Below are positions 46,221-55,895 of a stretch of DNA of 64,000 nucleotides, in pieces. The position numbers were made by a program, and so were the translations under genes. The stretch covers positions 496,001 to 560,000 of the forward strand of contig NZ_PUHY01000006.1 of NCBI RefSeq assembly GCF_002967765.1, in the 5' to 3' direction. How positions within the stretch are numbered: position 1 is the first letter of the stretch; each line of letters starts with the position of its first letter. The notes below the pieces were generated by a model, which worked only from the letters and a program-made list of their open reading frames with translations, was not told where the DNA came from and did no database searches. Origin of the DNA: Blastopirellula marina (GTDB taxonomy: Bacteria; Planctomycetota; Planctomycetia; Pirellulales; Pirellulaceae).

Positions 46221-48785
46221 TTGTTTCTGTTGATTGACGCCCAAGCACTGCAGACGCAAAACTCGCGTAATCGCGGGGTTGGTCGATATGCCAGAGCGTT
46301 GATTTGCCAAATTCATTCGATGTATCCGGATTGGCAAATTGAACTCGTTGAAAACACCCACTTACCAGCCATCATTGCGGAAGTTCGGTCCCAGTTCTCC
46401 ATTCGTCGCTTTACGCCACCGTTGGCAAGTGGCTATCAATTCCCTGCCAACCGTGAGCTGAACGAACTTTACTATGCCGATTGGCTTTGCAGTCAAGCGG
46501 CCGATGTCTGCTTATTTTGCAATATATTCGAACATGAAGCTGTCGTCCCTTGCTTCACCGAGGTTCGTCCGCCCAAGACAGCCGCAATCCTGTACGACTT
46601 AATTCCGCTTCTTTTCGACCAAGAGTATCTCTGGCGACCCGACGATGCGGCCCTTTATGCTCATCGCTTTCGGCAGCTCTGCCAGATGGATCTCTTGCTG
46701 GCCATCTCCCAGTCAACTCGTAAAGACTTCTCAGACCTCGAAATCATCAATGCCCCTCAGGTCGTCAACATCCGCGGAGCAACCAGTGGTGACTTCACCC
46801 TGCCATCAGCTGACGAAGATGCTCGTAGGAAACTGCGGCGACTCGATCTGCAGGAAGATTTTATCTTATACGTCGGTGGCTGCGACTATCGCAAGAATAT
46901 GAGAGGGGCGATCGAGGCGCATGCTCTGCTTCCCAAGGACGTACAGCAGCGGCATCACTTGGTCATCACGTGCGGTTTCCATGGTGACCATAAGCGACAA
47001 TACGCTGAGCTCATTGCCGAAGCTGGACTTACTGAAACGGTCCAACTAACCGATTGGGTCAGCGAGGAAGAACTGCATGCGTTGTATCAGACTTGCCGCT
47101 TGTTCTTCTTTCCGTCATTTTACGAAGGACTAGGGCTGCCGGTTTTAGAGGCGTTGCAGAGCGGTGCTCCAGTTGTTTGCTCCAACAATTCGTCCCTTCC
47201 GGAGTATGGGGGCCAATTGTCGTACCTAGCCGACCCTCATTCTCCCCAGCAAATGTCGCAGTCGCTTCAGCAGGCTCTCGCGGAACCACGTGATCAGTCC
47301 CTTGAAAAGCGATTAGAGTTTACACGTCAATTCACCTGGCACGAGACTGCACAGCGGGCGGCCAAGGCAATCACGCAGCCGGCTACGGCGTCGCGATTGA
47401 AACCTAAACGCCCACGATTAGCCTGGGTTTCACCACTGCCTCCGCTATCTTCACCGGTCGCCAATTACTCGGAAGATCTGTTAGGGCAACTGTCGGAACA
47501 ATTTGAAATCGAACTGATTGTCGATTCCGCTGCCCCTGAGATGACTTCGAATTTCGCCGATCGTTTTTTGGTGGTATCCGATGGCGAAGTGGGTGACCGC
47601 CACAAGGCCCATCCGTACGACCTATTCATTTACCATTTGGGGAACGATCCATTTCACGGCTACATGTTGCCTCTGCTGCAAAAATATCGTGGGCTGGTTG
47701 TCCTTCACGAGTACTTTCTCGGAGACCTAGTTCATTCGGCCATCGATCGAGGGTCCTGGGGCCTCTCACTCGAACAAACTCTGCACCATGAAGGGCACGT
47801 CGAACTGGCAAATCTATTGGTCGCGGGGCAAATTTCTCCGCAGCTGGTTAATCAGCTTTCCCCGCTGAACCACCGCATCCTTCAGCTTGCCGACTACGTA
47901 GTTGTTCACTCCCGATGGGCGTGGCAACGGGTAAAAGCGAACTCGACTTGCCCGGTAAACTTCATACCACAATACAGCGGACCATTTCATAAGAATCGGC
48001 CTCGCCAGGAAGTGCGAGAGCGTTTTGAAATTGCCAAAGATGCATTCGTGATTGCTTCCTTAGGTGTTCACGGTCAGGTTGGACGGGTAGATACGCTGCT
48101 TGAGGCCGCTGCCGGTCTCCCCAGCGACCTGAGACGTCAATGTCACGTCATCATTGCGGGGTCTCCGTCTCCTCCCCAAACAACCTGCTTCCTCGAACTA
48201 CCGCCAGACCTCACCATTCATTTCGTCGACGAGTTGTCAGTCGAAGACCTCGGAAGTCTTGCTACTGCCGCCGATGTCTGTGTTCAGCTTCATAATCCGA
48301 CGCGAAGTGCGATCTCTCCCGAGTTGCTCGTTGCAATGGGTAGCGAAGCGAACTGCGTTGTTTCAACCACCGCCGAGGCATCGGAATTCCCCGAAGGAAC
48401 GATATGGGAGATTCGAGCGGCACAACACGAAGTGAATGATCTGCGCGACATGCTCCTATTTATCAACAACCATCCGAAACTGACCGAACAAGTACGGATG
48501 GCGGCTGGGGAATTCATCCGCGGGAATCATACGCTCGATCACTTCCTGCCTCAGTTCGAGTTTACGGTTTCTCAAACGCTAGCACGCCGCAGGGAACACG
48601 ATCAGTTGTGGTTCGATCGAATTACCGCTTGCATCGCAGACTCGCAAATAGTATTACCTGACGACCTTGCCCAAAACTGGAGCTTGCTCCGGGAAAATGT
48701 GTTGCGAGTAAGCAAGACAGCTCCCTGTTCTCCATCTGCGATTGAATCTCCCAGCGAACAAACGAATCGAAAGAAGTCCGCGTGA
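46221..48785 (+). CDS. Double-domain GT4 glycosyltransferase
   Basis: About 854 aa from the TTG at 46221 (AAAAGGG upstream; product begins MFLLIDAQALQTQNSRNRGVGRY, a typical family start). An upstream in-frame ATG (46083) would overlap the methyltransferase by more than 130 bp. N-terminal GT-B unit about 1-385 with LYVGGCDYRKN and FFFPSFYEGLGLPVLEALQSGAPVV; a second, more divergent GT-B unit about 395-820 (LAWVSPLPPLSSPVANYSEDL; VIASLGVHGQVGRVDTLLEA) that lacks a clear EGxGLP box and has SPELLVAMGSE. Probably transfers one or two sugars in glycan assembly. Overlaps the next gene by GTGA. Confidence 0.85.
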   Translation: MFLLIDAQALQTQNSRNRGVGRYARALICQIHSMYPDWQIELVENTHLPAIIAEVRSQFSIRRFTPPLASGYQFPANRELNELYYADWLCSQAADVCLFCNIFEHEAVVPCFTEVRPPKTAAILYDLIPLLFDQEYLWRPDDAALYAHRFRQLCQMDLLLAISQSTRKDFSDLEIINAPQVVNIRGATSGDFTLPSADEDARRKLRRLDLQEDFILYVGGCDYRKNMRGAIEAHALLPKDVQQRHHLVITCGFHGDHKRQYAELIAEAGLTETVQLTDWVSEEELHALYQTCRLFFFPSFYEGLGLPVLEALQSGAPVVCSNNSSLPEYGGQLSYLADPHSPQQMSQSLQQALAEPRDQSLEKRLEFTRQFTWHETAQRAAKAITQPATASRLKPKRPRLAWVSPLPPLSSPVANYSEDLLGQLSEQFEIELIVDSAAPEMTSNFADRFLVVSDGEVGDRHKAHPYDLFIYHLGNDPFHGYMLPLLQKYRGLVVLHEYFLGDLVHSAIDRGSWGLSLEQTLHHEGHVELANLLVAGQISPQLVNQLSPLNHRILQLADYVVVHSRWAWQRVKANSTCPVNFIPQYSGPFHKNRPRQEVRERFEIAKDAFVIASLGVHGQVGRVDTLLEAAAGLPSDLRRQCHVIIAGSPSPPQTTCFLELPPDLTIHFVDELSVEDLGSLATAADVCVQLHNPTRSAISPELLVAMGSEANCVVSTTAEASEFPEGTIWEIRAAQHEVNDLRDMLLFINNHPKLTEQVRMAAGEFIRGNHTLDHFLPQFEFTVSQTLARRREHDQLWFDRITACIADSQIVLPDDLAQNWSLLRENVLRVSKTAPCSPSAIESPSEQTNRKKSA

Positions 48786-50485
48786 ACTCGAAACTTCAAC
48801 TCCCGACCTGGCTGACTCAAAATTGGGGACACATTCCTGGATTAATGCTTCTCGTAGGAGCGGCCTGCCTAACGATTCATATCTCTTTCATTGCTGCGTT
48901 TGTTCCCGATGAAATTGGCTTTTTCATCTGGAGCGATACGATGGCCGACAACAGTCGAAACGCCTCGATGTGGAGCTTCCTGTTTCGCCCCAATGGAGCT
49001 GGCTATGGCTCGAGTTATTGGACGCTTTACGTCAACGTGGTCGATCAACTGGGCCCCTATGGACTATGGGGAATGCGAGTCCTCTCGTGCACTGCCTTCA
49101 TTAGCATGACCTTGGCCATCGCCGCTGTGGGTAACGCAGTTCAGCGCTATTTAGGCTACCTCTTGGCTGCCTTGTGGCTATCGATGCCGATTGCCTGGTG
49201 GTTCGGCAAAGTCACGGGTCCAGAAACTTTTTCACTGGCTTTATCAATCTTCGGCGTCCTACTGCTCTATCTGGCCTCGCGTGACGAGCGACTACCTTGG
49301 TTTCCGAAGCCGGCTGTTGCCGAGACTCTCGCATGGCTGTTGATCGGTGGCGCGGTCTCATTGAAGATCACCTACCTTCCCTGCGCCATGTTCGCCTTTC
49401 TCATCGCGTTTGGTATGCCAAATGTATGGGAAGATAAGTCGAAGCTCGATGTCATGAAGAAAATGCTTTATGCCGTTGGCATGATGGGCGTTGGATTCGT
49501 CATTTGCGCCCCGGTTGCCGTGCTCGATCCCCACGAATTCCTTTACAATGTCACGTTGCTACCACGAGACAATGCATGGCGATGGGACATTGCCAAGCTG
49601 GCCCTGAGCAACCAATTGTGGGGATGGGACGGCGTCTTCGCTGGCGGTCTCGCTCAGTGGGGTCCTTGTCCGCTGGCGATTGGCTTGCTGGGTGCTGCCT
49701 TCTTACTGAAAAGCCCGCGCGTTTTCGCGATCCTTTTGGCTACCTTTCTTGGTTGCTGGTTGATGATCTGTAGTAGTGGAGCTTTGTTGGGTTGGTATTG
49801 GTTCGGATTCATTCCGATGATCGTGCTCGCGATTTTGTGGTCGATCAACGAACATTCGTCGAATCGTGTTCTGATGACCGCAATCGTGGCTGCAATTACG
49901 CTCAACGTGATTTACCAGATTCCAGCAGTGCTGGGCCGCTACGAGATGAAATCGCAACAGGCAATTGCACTCACGCAACTCGACGAGGTGCAATTGGCCA
50001 TTGATGATAAGATCAAAGATCGTCACTACGATCGGGTAATCGACTACTGGGAAGTCTCCCACGTCGGGGGGCTAACATTCCCAACCTCACCGGAAACCGA
50101 TATCGTTCAGATGAGTCCACCAAGCTTCCCCGCATTCACGGGGGACAAGTCGGGACCTAAGGATCCTCGTACGAGCGGGGGCCGCGGCGTGGAAGCACTT
50201 GCGTTGTCAGAAATCTTTAAACTGGGCGAAAACGGGACGGAAGGAAAATCGGTCCTTTTGGTCCTCTCGAAACGTCTATCAGCGAAGCACGCTGTTGGCG
50301 ATATGCCGACATTTTCGCGGGATAACATCATTCCCAAGTCCCCGCCAGGTACGACCTGCACGCAACTTCTCGATCTGCCTTTTACGTTAGTTTACGAGCT
50401 GACCACGACTGGTTCGCTGTCAACGGAAGAAGCCGTTGATAGCGTTCGTCAGGCGTCACTCGAATCGCCTAACAAAACGTACTAG
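48782..50485 (+). CDS. GT-C-type multi-pass membrane protein 1
   Basis: 567 aa, GTG at 48782 overlapping the previous stop. About ten membrane helices followed by a soluble C-terminal part of about 170 residues. The first extracytoplasmic loop carries FVPDEIGFFIW, a placement of acidic residues like that of GT-C glycosyltransferases (ArnT/PMT type), which use lipid-linked sugars. The family is not certain. Similar in plan to the next gene. Confidence 0.6.
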   Translation: MNSKLQLPTWLTQNWGHIPGLMLLVGAACLTIHISFIAAFVPDEIGFFIWSDTMADNSRNASMWSFLFRPNGAGYGSSYWTLYVNVVDQLGPYGLWGMRVLSCTAFISMTLAIAAVGNAVQRYLGYLLAALWLSMPIAWWFGKVTGPETFSLALSIFGVLLLYLASRDERLPWFPKPAVAETLAWLLIGGAVSLKITYLPCAMFAFLIAFGMPNVWEDKSKLDVMKKMLYAVGMMGVGFVICAPVAVLDPHEFLYNVTLLPRDNAWRWDIAKLALSNQLWGWDGVFAGGLAQWGPCPLAIGLLGAAFLLKSPRVFAILLATFLGCWLMICSSGALLGWYWFGFIPMIVLAILWSINEHSSNRVLMTAIVAAITLNVIYQIPAVLGRYEMKSQQAIALTQLDEVQLAIDDKIKDRHYDRVIDYWEVSHVGGLTFPTSPETDIVQMSPPSFPAFTGDKSGPKDPRTSGGRGVEALALSEIFKLGENGTEGKSVLLVLSKRLSAKHAVGDMPTFSRDNIIPKSPPGTTCTQLLDLPFTLVYELTTTGSLSTEEAVDSVRQASLESPNKTY

Positions 50486-50605
50486 CAGACGCATGCTAAC
50501 GCTGCATTCAATTCGTATTGGCCGAGATTGCGACTTGATCTAATATACGCTGCGAAAACTCGTTTCTCAGTGCTAAATCGGTCGTCGCGAACAAGGATGC
50601 ATGCG

Positions 50606-52252
50606 ATGGACAGCAACGCTTTGTCGTCAAATGACGCACAGAAGCCTACGTCGAACACCCGCTTCTGGCGACAGCCTCAATTCACGCTGTGGGTCCTCCC
50701 ATTGCTCACGACAGCCTTGGCTGCCTGCCTTTTAGCGGTCGCAATTCCGCGTATCGACTTCCATGCGGATGAGGCGATCTATCTGACAGGCGTTCCGGTC
50801 AGCACCAGTAACGACTCAGGCCTCGTGTTTCACGGCGCATATCTCGCGTCGGGCTGGGGCGATCCTACGCCGCTGTCGGCACGTTTGGCTTCGCTGGCGT
50901 TTGGTTGCTTGCTTATATTCTCGCTAACCAAAACACTCCAGAGACTGATTCCGACACAACCGATCCTGCTAGCAGTGCTAGTACCCCTTTCGGTTGCGAT
51001 TTCGTATCAAGGCGTTTTCACCATCCTTCGCGTCCGTCCAGAAATCTCCTGGGTCGCGGTCACGAGTCTGGCTTGTTGGTGCTTGGCCGAACTTCGCTTT
51101 CAGAAGAGCTACATGTTTGGTGGGTTGCTTCTGGTAGCCTTGTTCGCGCTGCCAATGAATCACCTGCTCAGCGTCTTTCCTGCGTTCTTCCTGGTTTTGT
51201 ACCTCGCACTGTTTGGTCGACAACACTTGGGACTCACGTTCTCAGGATGTGCCGCCGGAATGCTGGCCGTAGGCTTTTTCGCCAACCGGATTGTTCGTGG
51301 GTGGATCTTGGAAACTCCTGTGGCCCTTCTGCCTGGCGGCGTTGGCGACGCCGCAGCAGCCAAGCCATCTATCAAAGACTTTCTGGTGAACGTCTTTTGG
51401 AATAGCCCTCAATTTCTGAATGACTCGGCAGCGAACACGAACTTGTGGGACTCACTCGTCTCGTTTCAGTCGATCCCCAGTATCTCGCACTGTTTGATTG
51501 CGACGACGATCTGGGCAATTGCCCTTCCGCTGCCGCTGTTGATGCGAACTTGGGAAGCACGGTTTGTCGCTTCGATCCCACTGCTGACACTCGGCATGTT
51601 TTATGCTTCGGGCTACTTCAATCCGACGTATTCTCCCATCGTGGCAATCTATGCAATTGGTATTCTCTGCTTCTTGGCAAGCGATCCTACGCGGAACAAG
51701 GCGATTCGATTCGCCGCTGGTTCGATTGTTGTGGTGACACTGCTAAATGGCAGTTCGTTCCTGGCGACACGCGTTCTGAACCATGGCCCTGCCTCGTTCT
51801 TTGAAGTCGAAGCACAGCTACGTAATGAAATCGCTCAGTTGCCGTCTGGCGCGACGATCGTCATCTCCGAGCGTTTCCAATCGGCGGTCGGTGACCATAA
51901 GAAGAACATCCTCTTTAAAGATCCCCTGCCCTCCAATGTCGATCTGATGGTGCTCGACAACTACGACTTCGACATGTATCGCTTTGTGCCTGACTACGAC
52001 CAAAGGCGAAAGGACATTGAAGAGTTTATCGCCCAAGGCTCGGCAACCAGCGAATTCGATCTGCCGGTCTACAAGAACGACCGTCTCAAGAATGAAACGA
52101 ACAACAACAACCGCTACAGCGTGGCTCAAGGCTCTTGGTTCTTCCGAAACTCCGTAAAGTACACGGTTTCGGTAATCCCAGGACAGGACGCTGCCGCTTA
52201 CACTGCCTCGCGCGAATTGGACAACCCAGATTTAACCCCCGCCAATCGTTAG
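50606..52252 (+). CDS. GT-C-type multi-pass membrane protein 2
   Basis: 548 aa from the ATG at 50606 (AAGGA seven bases upstream); in-frame starts at 50528 and 50597 are less likely. About ten membrane helices; loop 1 has RIDFHADEAIYLTG, the Asp-Glu of GT-C enzymes. C-terminal soluble part of about 150 residues (DNYDFDMYRFVPDYDQRR). Likely a glycosyltransferase acting outside the cytoplasm on lipid-linked donors. Confidence 0.6.
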   Translation: MDSNALSSNDAQKPTSNTRFWRQPQFTLWVLPLLTTALAACLLAVAIPRIDFHADEAIYLTGVPVSTSNDSGLVFHGAYLASGWGDPTPLSARLASLAFGCLLIFSLTKTLQRLIPTQPILLAVLVPLSVAISYQGVFTILRVRPEISWVAVTSLACWCLAELRFQKSYMFGGLLLVALFALPMNHLLSVFPAFFLVLYLALFGRQHLGLTFSGCAAGMLAVGFFANRIVRGWILETPVALLPGGVGDAAAAKPSIKDFLVNVFWNSPQFLNDSAANTNLWDSLVSFQSIPSISHCLIATTIWAIALPLPLLMRTWEARFVASIPLLTLGMFYASGYFNPTYSPIVAIYAIGILCFLASDPTRNKAIRFAAGSIVVVTLLNGSSFLATRVLNHGPASFFEVEAQLRNEIAQLPSGATIVISERFQSAVGDHKKNILFKDPLPSNVDLMVLDNYDFDMYRFVPDYDQRRKDIEEFIAQGSATSEFDLPVYKNDRLKNETNNNNRYSVAQGSWFFRNSVKYTVSVIPGQDAAAYTASRELDNPDLTPANR

Positions 52253-52262
52253 GACCACTTAC

Positions 52263-53402
52263 ATGTGCAGTGAAACGACCATCCAGAACGTACGTGCTGG
52301 ATTGATGGCCAACCTGCTGCCGATCGACCGCCTGCGCGAGCAAGCCCAAAGAGATGTCGATATCGACATCCTGCTGACTCCGTCGGACGATATCGACTTT
52401 TTGCGAAACGCTTACCGCCGCCTCGTTCATCGACCGGCGAGCCAGAACTGTATCAACAACTGGCTAGGACGCCTGCAAGATGGATCACTATCACGGACCG
52501 ATGTCATCTACGGCATCGCGCGTTCGCGTGAAGGTCGGCAACGCAACGTCCGCGTTCTTGGCCTGAACGACAATACCACCGGAACGCATGTCATTCCGAA
52601 GAGAAAAATACCTTGGTGGAAGCGATTTTTCTCGTCGAAGTCGCGTTTACCGAAGACTTCGCTAAGCGACCGAGTAAATACCACCGAACGCAAACTTGCC
52701 TACTTGGCTGATAATAGCGTCGAGATTGCGGAGCAGATCGAATTCGAGTTGCGACAAATTCGCATTCAGCTTCGAAGCACGCAAGCTTCCTCGCCGCGTC
52801 TAGCAATGAACTCGCAAATCCAAACGAGTGAGATCGATGCCAAACTCGAAGCCATGAACAAGATGCTCGGTGCGGGCTTAGCCCAACTCCCTCCCACCAA
52901 GCTTGAGCGGGCCATTCTACAACTCAAGCAATCGCTGCCAGACTCGATCGCTCGCGACCCGAACGTGCTTTGCAACTGGGCGGTCTTCGGAGAGCATCCG
53001 CACGACGTCGCAAGAGGTTGTCACAACGCTGGTTTCGAAGTCGCCACGATCGGCACTCCCGCAGAAGCGGAGCCGTACGATGTCCGATCCTCGCTTGGTC
53101 TCTTGGCGGACGGCTCGTGCGGAGGCATAGTGCTTGACTCCCGATTGTTCTATTTGACGGACCGGGAAGTGATTCATGGCCTGACTCTTGTTCATCGCTC
53201 CTTGAGCGATTCTGGTCTGGTTGTAATTCAAGAGGAAGCAGTCGATCTGGCTTTCGCCCGCTTACGTCTCGAATCGGCTTTGACGGCTTGTGGATTCAAC
53301 ATAGTTCCCCAGTCTTCCTCTGGGAACGACGAAAACCTTTCTACTTCGGTCATCTTGGTTGGTCAGAAGCGGATGGCATCGGAGAACAACTGTGATTCGT
53401 AA
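52263..53402 (+). CDS. DUF4214 domain protein with methyltransferase-like C-terminus
   Basis: 379 aa, ATG at 52263. About residues 40-95 resemble DUF4214 (FLRNAYRRLVHRPASQNCINNWLGRLQDGSLSRTDVIYGIARSREG), a short helical module common in glycan-associated and phycobilisome-linker-like proteins. A coiled-coil region about 140-175 follows, then a Rossmann-like region (about 220-370) resembling a methyltransferase without a recognisable SAM motif. Role unknown; its position between glycan genes suggests a scaffolding or regulatory part. Overlaps the next gene by 11 bp. Confidence 0.65.
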   Translation: MCSETTIQNVRAGLMANLLPIDRLREQAQRDVDIDILLTPSDDIDFLRNAYRRLVHRPASQNCINNWLGRLQDGSLSRTDVIYGIARSREGRQRNVRVLGLNDNTTGTHVIPKRKIPWWKRFFSSKSRLPKTSLSDRVNTTERKLAYLADNSVEIAEQIEFELRQIRIQLRSTQASSPRLAMNSQIQTSEIDAKLEAMNKMLGAGLAQLPPTKLERAILQLKQSLPDSIARDPNVLCNWAVFGEHPHDVARGCHNAGFEVATIGTPAEAEPYDVRSSLGLLADGSCGGIVLDSRLFYLTDREVIHGLTLVHRSLSDSGLVVIQEEAVDLAFARLRLESALTACGFNIVPQSSSGNDENLSTSVILVGQKRMASENNCDS

Positions 53403-54576
53403 ACTCGCCCTGATTACTCCATGGCCAGATCAGCGAACGGGGATCGCCGATTATGCCTACGACCTCGCAAACGGATTAGCCCACGCGGGAATCGAACTTG
53501 ATGTCTTCACTACCTGTACGAAGCCTTCGCGAACGATCTCAGGGGTTAAGATCCAAGACCTGGACAAGTTCCCGGGGAACTATCCTTACGATCAAGTTGT
53601 TTACCAGATGGGAAACTGCAGTTCCTTTCACGGCGAGCAGCTTCCTGTCTTGTTCGAGAACCCTGGCGTAGTCCATCTGCACGACCCCGCCCTGCACCAC
53701 TTGATCGCGTACTTCTTGTACCGTGATGATACCCAGGACTATTACCGTGTCTTGCGGGCATGGTACGGGTCCCAGATTGCCGAGCGTGTTCAAACATACA
53801 ACGAACTGAACAATCAAGGATTCTGGGACAGTCCCTACGTTAATGAGGTTCCGTTCTTCGACCCGGTGCTTGAACACGCGACCGGTTGCATCGTTCATTC
53901 GCGATACGCTCAACAAGCGGTTCAAAAACGCGTCCCTAGCTTGCATACTCGCCAGGTTCGCCAAGCGTATCTCAACATGCATCCTCCGGCGCAATACAAC
54001 AATGGTGAAGTTCTTCAGCTAGGCGCCTTCGGCATGGTGCAGCCGCACAAACATGTCGATGTCATCGCCGAAGCGGTTAAAGCCTGCAATGCAGAGGGCA
54101 AACGAGTTCATCTGCACATTGCGGGTGCGCTGGAAGGAGGCTCGAAAGATCTCCCTGAATACGTCGAATCGCTGGGTATCACGAACGACATCACCTTTCA
54201 TGGTCGACTCTCGGAAGACCAATTCCTGGCGTGGATGAATCAAGTCGACATCTGCGTTTCATTGCGATTCCCAACGATGGGCGAAACCAGCGCGGTCGTA
54301 TCGCGGGCCCTCCAACTTGGACTTCCGACAATTGTGAATAATGTCGGCTGGTACGCCGAGCTACCGCCATGCGTTGACAAGCTGCCCATCGAACGCGAAG
54401 GAATGCTGAGCGGCTTGATTCACCGATTCAATCAAGTCAGCACGAGCCGCGAACAATTGAACCAATGGCGAGCACAATGTCGCGTGTACGCTGAAACGTC
54501 ATGTTCCTTCGAACAGGCGATCCAAGATTACGTCCGCACGCTCTCTTGCTTTCGTACCTCGGCAATGGCCGCCTAA
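53392..54576 (+). CDS. GT4 family glycosyltransferase
   Basis: 394 aa from the GTG at 53392 (GGAG seven bases upstream, inside the preceding gene). GT-B fold: LALITPWPDQRTGIADYAYDLA at the N-terminus, GAFGMVQPHKHVDVIAEAV, HLHIAGALEG, ITFHGRLSEDQFLAWMNQVDICVSLRFPTMGETSAVVSRALQLGLPTIVNNVGWYAELP. The usual EGFGLP box is replaced by MGETSAVV, as in some divergent GT4 enzymes. Cytoplasmic; donor and acceptor unknown. Confidence 0.85.
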   Translation: MIRKLALITPWPDQRTGIADYAYDLANGLAHAGIELDVFTTCTKPSRTISGVKIQDLDKFPGNYPYDQVVYQMGNCSSFHGEQLPVLFENPGVVHLHDPALHHLIAYFLYRDDTQDYYRVLRAWYGSQIAERVQTYNELNNQGFWDSPYVNEVPFFDPVLEHATGCIVHSRYAQQAVQKRVPSLHTRQVRQAYLNMHPPAQYNNGEVLQLGAFGMVQPHKHVDVIAEAVKACNAEGKRVHLHIAGALEGGSKDLPEYVESLGITNDITFHGRLSEDQFLAWMNQVDICVSLRFPTMGETSAVVSRALQLGLPTIVNNVGWYAELPPCVDKLPIEREGMLSGLIHRFNQVSTSREQLNQWRAQCRVYAETSCSFEQAIQDYVRTLSCFRTSAMAA

Positions 54577-54640
54577 TATTGCACGGAGCGTGTCGTTCCC
54601 CTTATCCCGATCCGATCATGCCTTCTAGTCGAGAACTACC

Positions 54641-55711
54641 ATGCAGACACTCCGACACCGTTTTATGACAACGTGGTATCGCTCCCGATACCTCGTCGGC
54701 TTCATTCTGATTGGCTTTGTCTCGATCTGCCTGGAACTGGCATTGATGTACGCCGTGATCCCCACTGAGTGGCCTCGTCCGGTCCGCGCTGGCTTGGCGT
54801 TGGCTTGCGGGATTGGGGTCGGCTACTTATTGAACGCGAAGCTCAACTTTCAAGTCGCTCCGAAGTATTTGGCCAGCACGTTCATGAAGTACGCAGCGAT
54901 CTCCGTGCTGTCGTTCTCGTTGAACATGGCCGTCATTTACTATCTGCACGATACCAACGAATCGAATTACTGGTGGCAACGTATGGCGACGGCCGGCGTA
55001 CTATTCCTGTTCGCTTACGGACTTCATCGCTGCTTTACATTCGATCAAGCACGGAATCTAGGTATCGCGGTCTATGCTTCCGCGGATGAAGACGTTGACA
55101 TGATTTTTGGTGCCGTAGGAGGCAGTTGCGATCACGTCCACGTCGACCTAGTGGATGAGTCGATGGGTGAGAATCCAGCACCAGTCAACTTATTCAAACT
55201 TCGTCAAGCTCGACAACTTTGGCCAACGCATCCAATCGCACTACACGTGATGAGCAGCCAACCGTCCCGTTGGTTGCCGGCAGCTTGGAACGATGCCGAC
55301 TGGTTCCTATTCCACCTCGACTGTGAAGACAGTTTATATGACCTGATCTTCTCGTGTCGCGAAAAGAAGAAGAAGGTGGGCATCGTTTGGCGATTGGGCA
55401 ACCAACAAAGCCAACTGATGCAGTACTTGCCACACGTTGACTTCGTGATGATTTTAGGCATCGCCAAGCCTGGACAATCAGGTCAAAAGACATGCCCGGA
55501 AGCAATTGAGTTGGTCACCATTCTTAACTCAGTTCGCGGTCGTTACGGCTTCGAGCTGATGTTTGACGGGGGTGTGAATCCAGGCAACATTGCTGACATC
55601 GAAGCTAAGTATGTCGTTTCAGCCTCAGCTGTTTTACGAGCCGATAATCCGCTGCTAGCAGTGCACGAGATTCGACGTAGTTCCCACTTCCCGGCTAAGA
55701 AGGCTGCCTAA
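54641..55711 (+). CDS. GtrA-like membrane domain fused to a ribulose-phosphate 3-epimerase-like domain
   Basis: 356 aa, ATG at 54641. Four membrane helices (about 17-135) with the GtrA pattern (YLVGFILIGFVSICLELALMY; GYLLNAKLNF; FAYGLHRCFTF), then a TIM-barrel domain (about 140-345) resembling pentose-5-phosphate 3-epimerase. Matching catalytic positions: HVD (His167, Asp169), LHVM (His202) and FDGG (Asp309), with VDFVMILGIAKPGQSGQK like the family's VD-M-VNPGF-GQ block. GtrA proteins are associated with flipping undecaprenyl-linked sugars. The fusion could couple pentose-phosphate conversion to membrane glycan steps; the next gene is an AraD-like epimerase. Confidence 0.75.
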   Translation: MQTLRHRFMTTWYRSRYLVGFILIGFVSICLELALMYAVIPTEWPRPVRAGLALACGIGVGYLLNAKLNFQVAPKYLASTFMKYAAISVLSFSLNMAVIYYLHDTNESNYWWQRMATAGVLFLFAYGLHRCFTFDQARNLGIAVYASADEDVDMIFGAVGGSCDHVHVDLVDESMGENPAPVNLFKLRQARQLWPTHPIALHVMSSQPSRWLPAAWNDADWFLFHLDCEDSLYDLIFSCREKKKKVGIVWRLGNQQSQLMQYLPHVDFVMILGIAKPGQSGQKTCPEAIELVTILNSVRGRYGFELMFDGGVNPGNIADIEAKYVVSASAVLRADNPLLAVHEIRRSSHFPAKKAA

Positions 55712-55895
55712 ACCAAGTAGTTTGAAGGCCTGGGGTGATCCACAAGATCGGATTTAAATTCGCAACTGCTCTTTCGGCAATATTGGAATTTAACTATCGT
55801 CCGATTCTCGAAAACGGGGCGAAAATGCAAGGATTGCGATCGCCCGCCCATCAACGTTTTTCCCCCAATCCGATTCCATGGAGAGGATTGTCATT

